From contig JAVBVS010000029.1 of NCBI GenBank assembly GCA_036677805.1, forward strand, positions 124,001 through 188,000: a DNA stretch of 64,000 nucleotides. The letters run 5' to 3'. The position numbers were made by a program, and so were the translations under genes. This document shows positions 7,861-16,762 of the stretch, piece after piece. Source of the stretch: SIG78 sp036677805 (GTDB lineage: Bacteria > Verrucomicrobiota > Lentisphaeria > Victivallales > Victivallaceae). Below the pieces are notes generated by a model, which searched no databases, was not told the origin of the DNA, and saw only the letters and a program-made list of their open reading frames with translations. Position 1 is the stretch's first letter. Every line of letters starts with the position of its first letter.

Positions 7861-9897
7861 ATGACCGCCGAAGAAATCCTCCGGCAGCTCAATCCCGAAC
7901 AGCGCCGCGCCGCCAGCACCATTGCCGGCCCGGTGCTGGTGCTGGCCGGGGCGGGCACCGGCAAAACCCGGGTGATCACCTACCGCATCGCCTACATGCT
8001 GGCCACCGGAATCGCGCCTGAGCACATTCTCGGCATGACCTTCACCAACAAGGCTGCAACCGAGATGAAGGAGCGGCTCGCGGCGCTCGCCGGAGCCGAA
8101 GCCGCCCAGAAGGTGACGCTCGGAACGTTTCATGCCTTTGCCTGCCGGCTGCTCCGGCGCGAAATCGCGGTCCTGGGGTATCTGCCCAACTTCACCATCG
8201 CCGACGACTCCGACCAGAAGTCGCTGATCAAACAAGCGGCGGCGGCCTGCGGCTTCACCCGCGATGACGCCCCGGTGCCGCAGGCGGCGGTTTATATCAG
8301 CCGCTGCAAAAACGCCATGCTGACGCCGGAAGCCGCCCGCCGGGAAGCCGCCGGCGGCGGCGATGAAATCTACGCGCAGATCTATGCCAGGTATCAGGAA
8401 CTGCTGATGCTTCAGAACATGCTCGATTTCGACGATCTGCTGCTGTTCGCCTATCAGTTGCTCCACGACCATCCGGAGATCCGCGGACGTTATCAGGAGC
8501 GCTACCAATATCTTCTGGTCGACGAATACCAGGATACCAACCTGGTCCAGTTCGAATTGATCAAACTGCTGGCCGGCGAGCGCCAGAATCTCTGCGTGGT
8601 CGGCGACGACGACCAGAGCATCTACGGCTGGCGCGGCGCGGACGCGGGCAACATCCTCAAGTTCACCGACCATTTCCCGCGCGCCGCACAGCAGGAAATC
8701 AAACTGGAGCAGAATTACCGCTCGACCAACAACATCCTGAAAGCGGCGAACGCCGCCATCGCGCAGGGTTATGCCCGCAAGGAGAAAAATCTCTGGAGCG
8801 ATTTCGGCGACGGCGAACCGATCATCGTCGCGGCCAGCGCCAACGCCGAGGCAGAAGCGGAATTCATCGCTTCCTACCTTCATCAATTTTTCGACGAGCA
8901 CCGCGAATACCGCTATGGCGACTGTGCGATTCTCTACCGTTCCAATTACCTGTCGCGCCAGCTCGAGCAGACGCTGCGGATGCGCGAAATTCCGTATCAG
9001 CTGGTCGGCGGACAGGAATTCTATCAGCGCAGCGAGGTCAAGGACGCCGCGGCCTATCTGCGGCTGACCGTGAATCCGCGTGAAGACCAGAGCCTGCTGC
9101 GCATCCTCGGCAATCCGCCGCGGGGACTCGGAGAGAAAGCGGTCGCCAAGCTCAAAGAGTGGCGACTGACCCGAAAACGGCCGATGCTCGAAGGCCTCGG
9201 CAGCGCGGAATTCGGCGAGGCGGTCGCCGGCAAGGGCGCCGCCGCCGCGCGGTCGCTTCACGCGACCGTCATGCGTTACCGCGAACTTTTCGCCATACCC
9301 GGCGAACTCGCCGCCAAGGTCAAGGCCTACCTCTCCGAAGTCGGCTATCTCGACGGTCTGCAGAAAGTTTACAAAGATATCGAGGATGCGACCCGGCGGC
9401 GCGAAAACGTCGATGAATTCATCAATGCGATCGCCCAGTTCGAAGCCAAACAACCGGAAGCGGTCACGCTGGCCGATTTTCTCGAAAAATTCGCGCTGCT
9501 GGAGGAAAATGACCGGACCGCCGACAACAGCGAAAAGGGCGATGGCGTGGTGCTGTCGACCATTCACGCGGCCAAGGGTCTGGAGTTTCCGCTGGTTTTC
9601 GTGGTGGCGTTGGAGCAGAACATCTTTCCCAACGAGCGCGCCTTGCATGAGGATTCGCTCGATGAAGAACTCCGGCTGTTTTACGTGGCGTTGACCCGGG
9701 CCAAGCGCTATCTGGTGCTGACCCATGCCGCGGAGCGCTTCCGCTACGGCCGCGTCGAGCGGCAGCGTCCGTCGGAGTTTCTGAACCGGCTGCCCGAGGA
9801 ATTGACCGACAGCGGCGAGGATTACGAATACATTCAGAAGCTGTCGGTGGATTCGATCAATGCGGGATTTGCCAAAATTTTTGAACTGCTGAAGTAG
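7861..9897 (+). CDS. ATP-dependent DNA helicase, UvrD/Rep/PcrA family
   Basis: This is a 678-residue superfamily 1A 3'-5' DNA helicase, close in length to Rep. All motifs are seen: Q-motif region LNPEQRRA, Walker A GAGTGKT (Lys35), TFTNKAATEMKER, VDEYQDTN (Walker B), GDDDQSIYGWRGAD, EQNYRSTNNI, VVLSTIHAAKGLEFPLVF and LFYVALTRAK. The basic/Tudor C-terminal tail of UvrD/PcrA is short or missing. The role is DNA repair or replication-fork restart. I cannot decide between uvrD, rep and pcrA. It probably forms a two-gene operon with purO. Confidence 0.95.
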   Translation: MTAEEILRQLNPEQRRAASTIAGPVLVLAGAGTGKTRVITYRIAYMLATGIAPEHILGMTFTNKAATEMKERLAALAGAEAAQKVTLGTFHAFACRLLRREIAVLGYLPNFTIADDSDQKSLIKQAAAACGFTRDDAPVPQAAVYISRCKNAMLTPEAARREAAGGGDEIYAQIYARYQELLMLQNMLDFDDLLLFAYQLLHDHPEIRGRYQERYQYLLVDEYQDTNLVQFELIKLLAGERQNLCVVGDDDQSIYGWRGADAGNILKFTDHFPRAAQQEIKLEQNYRSTNNILKAANAAIAQGYARKEKNLWSDFGDGEPIIVAASANAEAEAEFIASYLHQFFDEHREYRYGDCAILYRSNYLSRQLEQTLRMREIPYQLVGGQEFYQRSEVKDAAAYLRLTVNPREDQSLLRILGNPPRGLGEKAVAKLKEWRLTRKRPMLEGLGSAEFGEAVAGKGAAAARSLHATVMRYRELFAIPGELAAKVKAYLSEVGYLDGLQKVYKDIEDATRRRENVDEFINAIAQFEAKQPEAVTLADFLEKFALLEENDRTADNSEKGDGVVLSTIHAAKGLEFPLVFVVALEQNIFPNERALHEDSLDEELRLFYVALTRAKRYLVLTHAAERFRYGRVERQRPSEFLNRLPEELTDSGEDYEYIQKLSVDSINAGFAKIFELLK

Positions 9898-9958
9898 CAA
9901 GGGCGGACATTCCGTGTTATATTATGGCTGATAACAGGTTTTTTGGGAGGATTGCAGC

Positions 9959-10342
9959 ATGAAAATCACCGAGGATGTGGCCCGGGCGTTGCAGAATTGC
10001 GTCGAAGGGCTGGGATCGATCAGCGAACTGTCGCGCCGCACCGGAGTCCGGATCGAACTGTTGAGCCGGTTTCTCGACCGCCAGACCAAATCGATCAGCC
10101 AGGATACCTGGAGCCAGATTTATCCGTTGGTCAAACCCTATCTGAACGCGCCCGGCGCGGGCAACTACCCGAAAATCGTCGGACCGACCGCACGCATGCA
10201 TCACGATCTGGTCAGTCTGACCAGCGACGAAAAAATTCTGCTCGATGCTTTCGGCGCGCTGCCGCCGTCGGCCCAGCAGAAGTTCCTCGCCGAATTGCTC
10301 GCCGCCGCCGAGGCTGAAGTCGCCGCCAAACGCAATAACTGA
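9959..10342 (+). CDS. Small helix-turn-helix protein of unknown role
   Basis: This is a 127-residue protein. Residues about 18-60 read like a lambda-repressor/XRE-type fold (SISELSRRTGVRIELLSRFLD, a helix-turn-helix, then a recognition-like segment). The rest is helical, with DEKILLDAFGALPPSAQQKFLAELL, which resembles the C-terminal helices of small HTH regulators. There is no signal peptide. It starts at an ATG at 9959 with GGGAGG upstream and ends 17 bp before the OmpH-like gene, so it could regulate or simply be co-transcribed with the envelope genes. Function is unknown. Confidence 0.7.
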   Translation: MKITEDVARALQNCVEGLGSISELSRRTGVRIELLSRFLDRQTKSISQDTWSQIYPLVKPYLNAPGAGNYPKIVGPTARMHHDLVSLTSDEKILLDAFGALPPSAQQKFLAELLAAAEAEVAAKRNN

Positions 10343-10359
10343 AATATGGAGTCCGGACG

Positions 10360-11034
10360 ATGCGAAACGCCTTCCTGGCCCTGGCCGCCGGATTGCTGCT
10401 GAGCGTTCCGGGGTTCGCCGAAGAATTCAAGATTGCTACCGTCGACCTCGAAAAGACCTTCAACTCCTATTACAAGACGAAGATCATCGACAACGACTTT
10501 CTGGAACAGGGCAATGTCTACCGCAACTATATCGCGCGACAGGCAGAAACCTTGCGTCAGGAGGAGACCGAGTACCGCAATGTGCTCGATTCCTCGCTGA
10601 ATATCGCGTTGGCGCCGGAAGAACGGCAGAAGCGCCAGCAGGAGGCAGCGGAGCGCGAGCGCCGGCTGAAGACCCGGCGGGCCGAGCTTGAACAATATGC
10701 CGCCGAGCGGGCCAAGGCGCTTCAGGAAAGCGCGGCCGCGGAACGCAAAAAAGTCATCGGGGAAATCCGCGAGGAAGTCCGGCGCCGCGCCGCGATCGAA
10801 GGCTACCAGCTGGTTCTGGATTCCTCCGGATTCAGCCTGAACGACACCAGTCTGGTGCTATACAGCATCCCCTCCATCGATATTACCGACAAGGTGATCG
10901 CGGAACTCAACCGCGGCGCCCAGTCCGCCGGAACCCCGGCCAAGTCGGAAGCCAAATCGGAAGCGCCGCCAAAAGCGGAAGTGCGTCTGAAGTCCGAGCC
11001 GGAGGCCAAACCGGAAGTCAAATCAACGCCATAA
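10360..11034 (+). CDS. OmpH/Skp-family periplasmic chaperone-like protein
   Basis: This 224-residue protein has a signal peptide (MRNAFLALAAGLLLSVPGFAEE). The Skp-type core follows: IATVDLEKTFNSYYKTK starts the beta/helix head, then a long charged coiled coil (about 55-130, rich in Arg, Glu, Gln and Ala), and a return strand YQLVLDSSG. The extra C-terminal tail (about 185-224) is a Lys/Ser/Glu/Ala/Pro repeat (KSEAKSEAPPKAE) not typical of Skp. Skp chaperones outer-membrane proteins to the Bam complex. The next gene is lpxD, a pairing well known in Gram-negatives. Confidence 0.85.
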   Translation: MRNAFLALAAGLLLSVPGFAEEFKIATVDLEKTFNSYYKTKIIDNDFLEQGNVYRNYIARQAETLRQEETEYRNVLDSSLNIALAPEERQKRQQEAAERERRLKTRRAELEQYAAERAKALQESAAAERKKVIGEIREEVRRRAAIEGYQLVLDSSGFSLNDTSLVLYSIPSIDITDKVIAELNRGAQSAGTPAKSEAKSEAPPKAEVRLKSEPEAKPEVKSTP

Positions 11035-11068
11035 TCACAGCAAATTCATAATTCTCGAGGTGAAAAGC

Positions 11069-12115
11069 ATGTCCAGGGAACTCAGCGCCGCGCAGATCGC
11101 GGAAATGGTCAAAGGGTTTGTCGTCGGCGATGCAGCCCGAATCGTCAAAGGCGTGGCGAGCATCCGCGAAGCGACGGCCGATCAGATTTCATTTGTCGGA
11201 CACCGCAAATACCAGCACCAGCTGACCGATTCCCAAGCAGGCGTGATTCTGGTTCCCAAAGACCTGGCCGAAGATCCCCTCAACGGTCGCACTTTCATCG
11301 TCTGCGACAATGTCGATTACGCCTTCGCCCACGTGCTTGAGGTCTTTGCGCCGCCGGCGGTGGTTTATGCCCCCGGAGTCCATCCGACCGCCGTGGTCGA
11401 CGCCACCGCGAAACTCGGCCGAAACGTCCATATCGGCGCTCACGCAGTGATCGCGTCCGGGGCCGTCATCGGCGACGAAACCGTGATTCTGCCCGGCAGC
11501 TACGTCGGCGTCGATGCCAAAATCGGTTCGCGCTGCTATCTGGCGCCCAACGTCACGGTGATGTTTCGCTGCATCATCGGCAATCAGGTGATCATTCACA
11601 GCGGCGTAGTGATCGGCGGCGACGGCTTCGGCTTCGTGCCGGGACCGCGGGGGCTGGTCAAGGTGCCGCAGACCGGCATCGTCCAGATCGACGACGACGT
11701 CGAAATCGGCGCCAATACCACCATCGACCGCGCCCGCTTCGGCAAAACCTGGATCAAAAGCAATACCAAGATCGACGATCAGGTGATGGTCGCGCATAAC
11801 GTGGTCATCGGCGAAAGCTCGATTCTGGTCGCCCAATGCGGCATCGCCGGCTCGGCCGAACTCGGCCGGGGCGTGGTGCTCGGAGCCAAGAGCGGCGTCA
11901 ACGGTCACATTTCGCTCGGCGACGGGGTTCAGGTCGCCGGGACTTCCGGCGTGGTCAAAAGTCTGCCCGCCGGAATGATCGCGCTGGGTACTCCGGCGGA
12001 AACCCAGCGTGAATACATGACCCGCTGGACCCTGCCCAAGAAAGTGGAAAAGCTGACCGCCAAAATCGAAGAATTGACCGCCGAACTGGCAAAGCTCAAG
12101 GCGGCGATGAAGTAA
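11069..12115 (+). CDS. lpxD: UDP-3-O-acylglucosamine N-acyltransferase
   Basis: LpxD adds the second acyl chain to UDP-3-O-acyl-glucosamine in lipid A synthesis, in the cytoplasm. The 348-residue protein has the N-terminal uridine-binding domain (FVGHRKYQHQL, ILVPKDL), then a left-handed beta-helix of hexapeptide repeats (VIASGAVIGDETVILPGSYVG onward), with GGDGFGFVPGPRG and TTIDRARFG. VMVAHNVVIG carries the expected catalytic His, and a C-terminal helix follows. I chose the ATG at 11069 because GAGGTG lies 7 nt before it; an in-frame GTG at 11060 is less likely. Its presence shows that an LPS-type outer membrane is made. Confidence 0.96.
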   Translation: MSRELSAAQIAEMVKGFVVGDAARIVKGVASIREATADQISFVGHRKYQHQLTDSQAGVILVPKDLAEDPLNGRTFIVCDNVDYAFAHVLEVFAPPAVVYAPGVHPTAVVDATAKLGRNVHIGAHAVIASGAVIGDETVILPGSYVGVDAKIGSRCYLAPNVTVMFRCIIGNQVIIHSGVVIGGDGFGFVPGPRGLVKVPQTGIVQIDDDVEIGANTTIDRARFGKTWIKSNTKIDDQVMVAHNVVIGESSILVAQCGIAGSAELGRGVVLGAKSGVNGHISLGDGVQVAGTSGVVKSLPAGMIALGTPAETQREYMTRWTLPKKVEKLTAKIEELTAELAKLKAAMK

Positions 12116-12129
12116 TCCGGGAGAATTTC

Positions 12130-13476
12130 ATGAGGTGCGTCCGGCGTTTGTTTTTTCTCGGCGCCGTGCTGCTCTGTTGCACGCCGCCCGGGGTTCAGGC
12201 GGCGGATGCGCCCGAAGAACCCGAAACCGACCCGCTCCGGGAACGGGCCGCCGCGGACGATCCGCAGGCTCAGCTCGAACTCGGATTCTCTTACTTTCAG
12301 GGCATCGGGCGCAAGGCCGATGCCACCCGCGCCGCCTACTGGTTCGACCGCGCCGCCCGGCACGGATTGCCCCAGGCCCAATACAATCTGGCGCTCTGCT
12401 GCCAGGAAGGTCTGGGAGCGGAATTCAACCGTCACCGTGCGTTCGAACTGCTGCAACAGGCCGCGAAGCAGGAATTGCCCGAAGCGCAATTGCTCCTGGC
12501 CGACTACTATCTCACCGGCGTCACCGCGGAGCCGGACGCCAAACCGCCGCGGAGTGCCATCCCGCCGGATTTTCCCGCCGGGCTTGCACTGCTCCGCAAG
12601 CTCGCCGCCGCCAATCATGTCGCGGCGCAACGCAATCTGGCGCTGGCCTTGCTGCGCCATCCAGAACCGGACATCCGGGAGCATTCGCTGCCGGAGGCGG
12701 TCCGGCTGTTGACGCTGGCCGCCGCGGCCGACGATCCGGCGGCAATGCTGAAGCTGGCCGATTTGTACCTGACCGGCATTGGCGTTCCGCGCGACGAACA
12801 GAAAATGCTGGCGCTGCTGCGACGGACCGCCGCGCAGAATGCTCCCGAAGCTCAGGCCAAACTGGGATATGCGCTCGAATGCGGTCTGGGAACGCCGCCG
12901 GATGCGCAACAGGCGTTTGCCTTTTACACTCAGGCGGCAGCAGCCGGGCTGCCGATGGCGCAGGCCCGGCTGGCCAATTACTACCTGAACGGACGCGCAA
13001 CGGCGCAGGATATTCCCCGGGCGTTGGAACTTTATCGGCAGGCGGCCCAAGCCGGAGACCCGGTGGCCTTGGCGAAACTCGGGCAGTGTTACCGCGACGG
13101 CACGGGCGTCGAACCCAATCCGGAACAGGCTTTCGGCCTGCTGCTGGCGGCAGCCAAGAAAGATCACCCCGAAGCCCAGTACCTGGTCGCGCAATGCTTT
13201 CAGAACGGTTCCGGCACGCCGCGTGATCTTGAAGCCGCGTTTTACTGGTACCGGCAGGCGGCCTTCCGCCATGAACCGCGGGCATTGCTTGAGGTCGGCC
13301 GCTGCTATCTCGAAGGCAGCGGCACCGCAATCGACTATGAACAGGCCGAAACCTATCTGGTTACAGCATTGGAAAACGGTATGAATGACGCCCGGCCGCT
13401 ACTGGAACGCGCCCGCAACCGCATGGCGGTACCGACAGCGCAGCCGACGCCGGCGCTGCAATTGCGCAATCGTTGA
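12130..13476 (+). CDS. Secreted Sel1-like repeat protein
   Basis: This is a 448-residue protein with an N-terminal signal peptide (LFFLGAVLLCCTPPGVQA). From about residue 40 to 430 it consists of roughly nine to ten Sel1/TPR-like repeats of about 36 residues, with the typical A...LG.CY..G.G...D...A..WY..AA..G pattern (for example AQLELGFSYFQGIGRKAD and ALLEVGRCYLEGSGTAID). Such alpha-solenoids mediate protein-protein contacts in the periplasm or at the surface. There are no catalytic motifs. It starts 14 bp after lpxD and may share its transcript. The partner is unknown. Confidence 0.9.
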   Translation: MRCVRRLFFLGAVLLCCTPPGVQAADAPEEPETDPLRERAAADDPQAQLELGFSYFQGIGRKADATRAAYWFDRAARHGLPQAQYNLALCCQEGLGAEFNRHRAFELLQQAAKQELPEAQLLLADYYLTGVTAEPDAKPPRSAIPPDFPAGLALLRKLAAANHVAAQRNLALALLRHPEPDIREHSLPEAVRLLTLAAAADDPAAMLKLADLYLTGIGVPRDEQKMLALLRRTAAQNAPEAQAKLGYALECGLGTPPDAQQAFAFYTQAAAAGLPMAQARLANYYLNGRATAQDIPRALELYRQAAQAGDPVALAKLGQCYRDGTGVEPNPEQAFGLLLAAAKKDHPEAQYLVAQCFQNGSGTPRDLEAAFYWYRQAAFRHEPRALLEVGRCYLEGSGTAIDYEQAETYLVTALENGMNDARPLLERARNRMAVPTAQPTPALQLRNR

Positions 13477-13489
13477 GCATGCGGATCGG

Positions 13490-14572
13490 TCAGCCCAGCG
13501 CCTCGAAACGCATTTCGCTGTCGGCGGCCATGATCGGCTCCAAAAGCCGGTCGAGCTCGCCTTCCATGATTCCGGGCAAATCGAAGCTGCTGATGTTGTA
13601 GCGGTGATCGGTGACCCGGTTCTGGGGAAAATTGTAAGTGCGGATGCGCTCGCTGCGGTCGCCGGTGCCCACCTGGGAACGCTTGTCCGCCGCCTGTTTG
13701 GCGGCTTCCTCGGCCTGTTTGGCCTCCAGCAAGCGCGCATAGAGAATGCGCAGCGCGATTTCCTTGTTGCGGTGCTGGGACTTTTCCTGCTGGCTCGCCA
13801 CCGACAGCCCGGTCGGAATGTGGGTTACGCGCACTGCGGAGTCGGTCGTATTCACGCTCTGTCCGCCGGGACCGCTGGAGCGGAAGACGTCGAACCGCAG
13901 ATCTTCCATCCGGATGTCGATTTCCACCGCTTCGGCTTCGGGCATGATCGCCACCGTAACCGTCGAGGTGTGGACGCGGCCGCCCGATTCGGTGACCGGC
14001 ACCCGCTGGACGCGGTGGACGCCGCTTTCGAACTTCATCCGCGAATAGACATCGTCGCCCGAAAGCGAAAACGCCACCGACTTGAGGCCGCCGAGATCGC
14101 TGTCGCTCTGGTCGAGCACTTCGATCTTCCAACCCCGGATTTCGGCGTAACGCATATAGGCCCGGCAAAGTTCGCCGGCGAACAGCGCCGCTTCATCGCC
14201 GCCGGCGGCGGGACGGATTTCGACGATGATATTGCGCGCATCATTGGGATCGGGCGGCAGCAGCGCCTGCCGGATGTGGCTTTCGAGGCGGACGGCTTCG
14301 GCTTGGAGGCTTTCCAGGTCGTTTTCGGCCAGCGCCAGCATCTCGGCGTCGGTCTCCTCGGCCAACAGCGCTTCGTTTTCGGCGATTTCCGCCAGCACCT
14401 TTTCCCACCGGGCGCAGTCGCTGAAAAGGGTGTTGAGCTTGCGATGTTCCTGCGAAACCGCCTTGAGCTCGGCCGGTTTCTGATAGATTCCGGGATCGGC
14501 CAGGGCCTGCTCCAGCTCGGCCGAACGGGTCTTCAAACTTTTCAGATGATGTGCGATATCAGACGGTTTCAT
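13490..14572 (-). CDS. prfA: Peptide chain release factor 1
   Basis: RF1 reads UAA and UAG and triggers peptide hydrolysis. The 360-residue length is exactly standard. Seen are EIRPAAGGDEAALFAGELCRAY, the stop-codon reading loop RVPVTESGGRVHTS (PVT instead of the common PAT/PxT) and the catalytic SGPGGQSVNTTDSAVR at about residue 230. The ATG at 14572 lies about 120 bp after rpmE, and a terminator separates them. The 3' end faces the Sel1 gene, 13 bp away. Confidence 0.97.
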   Translation of the reverse strand: MKPSDIAHHLKSLKTRSAELEQALADPGIYQKPAELKAVSQEHRKLNTLFSDCARWEKVLAEIAENEALLAEETDAEMLALAENDLESLQAEAVRLESHIRQALLPPDPNDARNIIVEIRPAAGGDEAALFAGELCRAYMRYAEIRGWKIEVLDQSDSDLGGLKSVAFSLSGDDVYSRMKFESGVHRVQRVPVTESGGRVHTSTVTVAIMPEAEAVEIDIRMEDLRFDVFRSSGPGGQSVNTTDSAVRVTHIPTGLSVASQQEKSQHRNKEIALRILYARLLEAKQAEEAAKQAADKRSQVGTGDRSERIRTYNFPQNRVTDHRYNISSFDLPGIMEGELDRLLEPIMAADSEMRFEALG

Positions 14573-14600
14573 GACTGTTCCATTTCATCGACCGCTCCAC

Positions 14601-14641
14601 AAAAAACCCGGCCCCCCTGCCCACGGGCTGGAAGAACCGGG
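14601..14641 (-). terminator. Terminator between rpmE and prfA
   Basis: On the minus strand CCCGG ... GCCC-gt-GGGC ... CCGGG forms a nested hairpin followed by six T residues (GGGTTTTTTG). It lies about 50 bp past the rpmE stop, so prfA expression is probably reduced relative to rpmE or starts from its own promoter. Confidence 0.75.
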
Positions 14642-14690
14642 ATTTCCACGGCAAGCGCGCCAGGCGCGGCTGCCCCTGCGCCGGACGCAA

Positions 14691-14897
14691 TCAGTTCGCC
14701 TTGCGGGCGTAACGCTGATTGAACTTTTCGATACGTCCCGCGGTGTCGACGAATTTCTGACGACCGGTGAAGAACGGGTGGCACTTGGCACAGATACCGA
14801 CTTTGTATTCCGGACGGGTCGACTTGATTTCCCAAACTTCGCCGCAGGCGCAGACGACCTTGGCGACGCCATACTTCGGATGAAGATCTTTTTTCAT
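14691..14897 (-). CDS. rpmE: 50S ribosomal protein L31
   Basis: This is a 68-residue L31 of the zinc-containing type, bridging the ribosomal subunits. It opens MKKDLHPKYG, carries the ligands Cys16-x-Cys18 and Cys36-x-x-Cys39 (VVCACGE, ICAKCHPF) and ends FFTGRQKFVDTAGRIEKF. All four zinc ligands are present, unlike the L33 in this window. It is preceded by a good sigma70-type promoter and followed by a terminator, then prfA; rpmE-prfA linkage is common. Confidence 0.97.
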   Translation of the reverse strand: MKKDLHPKYGVAKVVCACGEVWEIKSTRPEYKVGICAKCHPFFTGRQKFVDTAGRIEKFNQRYARKAN

Positions 14898-14960
14898 TTT
14901 TTCAGCTCCGATTTTCGCTATATTAAAAAATAGTTTCCGTTTCGAAATTTCAGATCACAG

Positions 14961-14989
14961 AATATACTCGCTCAAGGCGCTTTTTTCAA
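14961..14989 (-). promoter_or_regulatory. Sigma70 promoter of rpmE
   Basis: On the minus strand TTGAAA, a 17-bp spacer and TATATT lie about 65 bp before rpmE. The intergenic stretch is clearly AT-richer than its surroundings. Confidence 0.7.
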
Positions 14990-15007
14990 ATTTAAAATGC
15001 TTTTTTT

Positions 15008-15036
15008 TTGCAATCGCCCGGTTTCGGAGTTATTTT
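15008..15036 (+). promoter_or_regulatory. Sigma70 promoter of the acyltransferase gene
   Basis: TTGCAA, a 17-bp spacer and TATTTT precede the plsC-like gene by about 35 bp. It is divergent from the rpmE promoter. Confidence 0.6.
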
Positions 15037-15071
15037 AATAAGGTTCGAACCCTAAATTTCTGGAAAACATC

Positions 15072-15917
15072 ATGGCGGAGTTCACCAATCTTTTTCCCGG
15101 CGACAGCTACGACACGCCGGAGCATGTGCCTCACAGTTTCATGGATTACCTGACCGGTCGCGGCCGGCTTTATTTTTACTGGAAGAATTTCAACATTTTC
15201 CGCGAAACCGGCCTCTGCGCCCGACGCGGACAGCTCGACCAGGCCCGCCAGACCGAATACTCCAACCGCAACGTCAAACTGCTCGAAGCCGTCGGCGGCA
15301 AACTCCACCTGCGCGGCCTCGATCATCTGCGGGCGCGGCAGGGACGCCCGGCGGTGCTGCTTGGCAATCACATGAGTCTGCTCGAAACGGCAATTTTCCA
15401 CGCAGTCGTGCGCCCCTATCTGGATTTCACCTTTGTGATCAAGGAGTCGCTGTTCGACGTGATTTACTTCGGGGACATCATGCGCTCGCTCGAAGCCATC
15501 CCGGTCAAACGTGAAAATCCGCGCGACGACTTCAAGGCCGTGCTCACCCACGGCAAAGAGCGGCTCGGACGCGGCAAATCGATCATCCTTTTTCCGCAGG
15601 CGACCCGCAGCGAGGAATTCATCCCCGCCAACTTCAACACCATCGGCGTCAAGCTGGCCAAGGCCGCCAACGTCGACGTGCTGCCATTTGCGCTCAAAAC
15701 CGATTTTCTCGGCAACGGACGCTGGCTCCGCGATCTGGGGCCGCTGCGCCGCAAACACGAGGTCTGGATCGAATTCGCGCCGGCGGAAACGGTTGAAGGC
15801 AACGGCAAGGAACTCCATGAGAAAGTCATCCGGTTCATCACCGGCCGGCTCAACACTTGGTATGCCGCCGAAGGCCGGACCGCCCCGATCATCGATGCTC
15901 CGGCATCAGCCGACTGA
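15072..15917 (+). CDS. PlsC-like lysophospholipid acyltransferase family protein
   Basis: This is a 281-residue member of the glycerolipid acyltransferase fold. The block LLGNHMSLLETAIF corresponds to the catalytic NHxxxxD motif, but the Asp is Glu (H-x4-E). Another block, VKRENPRDDFKAVL, and IILFPQATRSEEF correspond to motif III, normally FPEGTRS, here with Gln and Ala at the E and G positions. The C-terminal part has LPFALKTDFLGNGRW. A subgroup with NHMSxxET and FPQxTR sequences is known to me from other bacteria, so this may be a functional variant. The role would be acyl transfer in membrane lipid synthesis; the substrate is unknown. Confidence 0.8.
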   Translation: MAEFTNLFPGDSYDTPEHVPHSFMDYLTGRGRLYFYWKNFNIFRETGLCARRGQLDQARQTEYSNRNVKLLEAVGGKLHLRGLDHLRARQGRPAVLLGNHMSLLETAIFHAVVRPYLDFTFVIKESLFDVIYFGDIMRSLEAIPVKRENPRDDFKAVLTHGKERLGRGKSIILFPQATRSEEFIPANFNTIGVKLAKAANVDVLPFALKTDFLGNGRWLRDLGPLRRKHEVWIEFAPAETVEGNGKELHEKVIRFITGRLNTWYAAEGRTAPIIDAPASAD

Positions 15918-15940
15918 CCGCCGCCGCGCAATCGACCGCT

Positions 15941-16762
15941 TCAGCGCAAGGCCTGAAACAGCGTTTCAAATTGTTCCACGGTAAGCCGCTCCGGACGCAC
16001 TTCCCAGCTCACGCCGATGCGCGCCAGCGCCTCCCGGATGGCCGCTTCGTCATAGTGCTGCTTCAATACCTTGCCCATCTGTTTGCGGCGGTTGGCGAAA
16101 ACCAGCTTGACCAGTTTTTCGACGCCACGGCGCATCTCATTGTCCGGCAATGGCCCGGATTTGAGGTCGAATTGCACCAAGGCGGAATCGACGCCGGGCG
16201 CAGGATAGAAGACCTCCGGCGGCACGATGCGCAGAATCCGCACTTCGTAGAGCTGCTGCACCCGGACGCTCAAGGCGCCGTAGCTGCCCTTCCCCGGCTG
16301 CGCCGCGAGGCGTTCGCCCATCTCCTTCTGCAGCATGAAAATCATCTGTTTCGGGGGCCGTGCAAGCTCCAGAAAACGCGCAATCAGTACGCTGCTCACC
16401 GCATAGGGCAGATTGGCGATCGCCCGGAAATCCTGATTTTGCGGCAGCAGCGCGGCATAATCCACCCGGCAGCCGTCGCCTTCGGTCAGGTGAAAATTCG
16501 GTTCGGCATGAGTGCGGCGCAAATCGGCGCAGACCCGGTGGTCGAATTCCACCGCGTAGACTTCCGCCCCGGTCGCCAGAAGCCGTTCGGTCAGCGAACC
16601 GAATCCGGGGCCGACCTCCAGCACCGTCTCGCCGGGTTCCGGCGCGGCCTGACGCACGATATAGTCAAGCAGATTGCCGTCGAGCAGGAAATTCTGTCCC
16701 AGTCCCCGCCCCGGACGCATCCCGAGGCCCGCCAGCTTTTCCAGCAGATCGCTTTTATTCAT
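15941..16762 (-). CDS. rsmA: 16S rRNA (adenine1518/1519-N6)-dimethyltransferase
   Basis: This is a 273-residue KsgA/RsmA, which dimethylates two adjacent adenines in helix 45 of 16S rRNA late in 30S assembly. Motifs are GLGQNFLLD at the N-terminus, the SAM-binding EVGPGFGSLTERL, YAVEFDHRVC, the catalytic NLPYAVSSVLI, MLQKEMGERLAA and, near the C-terminus, VFANRRKQMGKVL. Its start overlaps the end of obg by 8 bp, so the two are translationally coupled in one operon downstream of rpmA. The gene is convergent with the acyltransferase gene. Confidence 0.96.
   Translation of the reverse strand: MNKSDLLEKLAGLGMRPGRGLGQNFLLDGNLLDYIVRQAAPEPGETVLEVGPGFGSLTERLLATGAEVYAVEFDHRVCADLRRTHAEPNFHLTEGDGCRVDYAALLPQNQDFRAIANLPYAVSSVLIARFLELARPPKQMIFMLQKEMGERLAAQPGKGSYGALSVRVQQLYEVRILRIVPPEVFYPAPGVDSALVQFDLKSGPLPDNEMRRGVEKLVKLVFANRRKQMGKVLKQHYDEAAIREALARIGVSWEVRPERLTVEQFETLFQALR

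Noticed and set aside
7168..9900. Minus-strand open frame of 910 codons
   Set aside because: Antisense to purO and the UvrD-type helicase, both unmistakable. No family resemblance in the antisense product.
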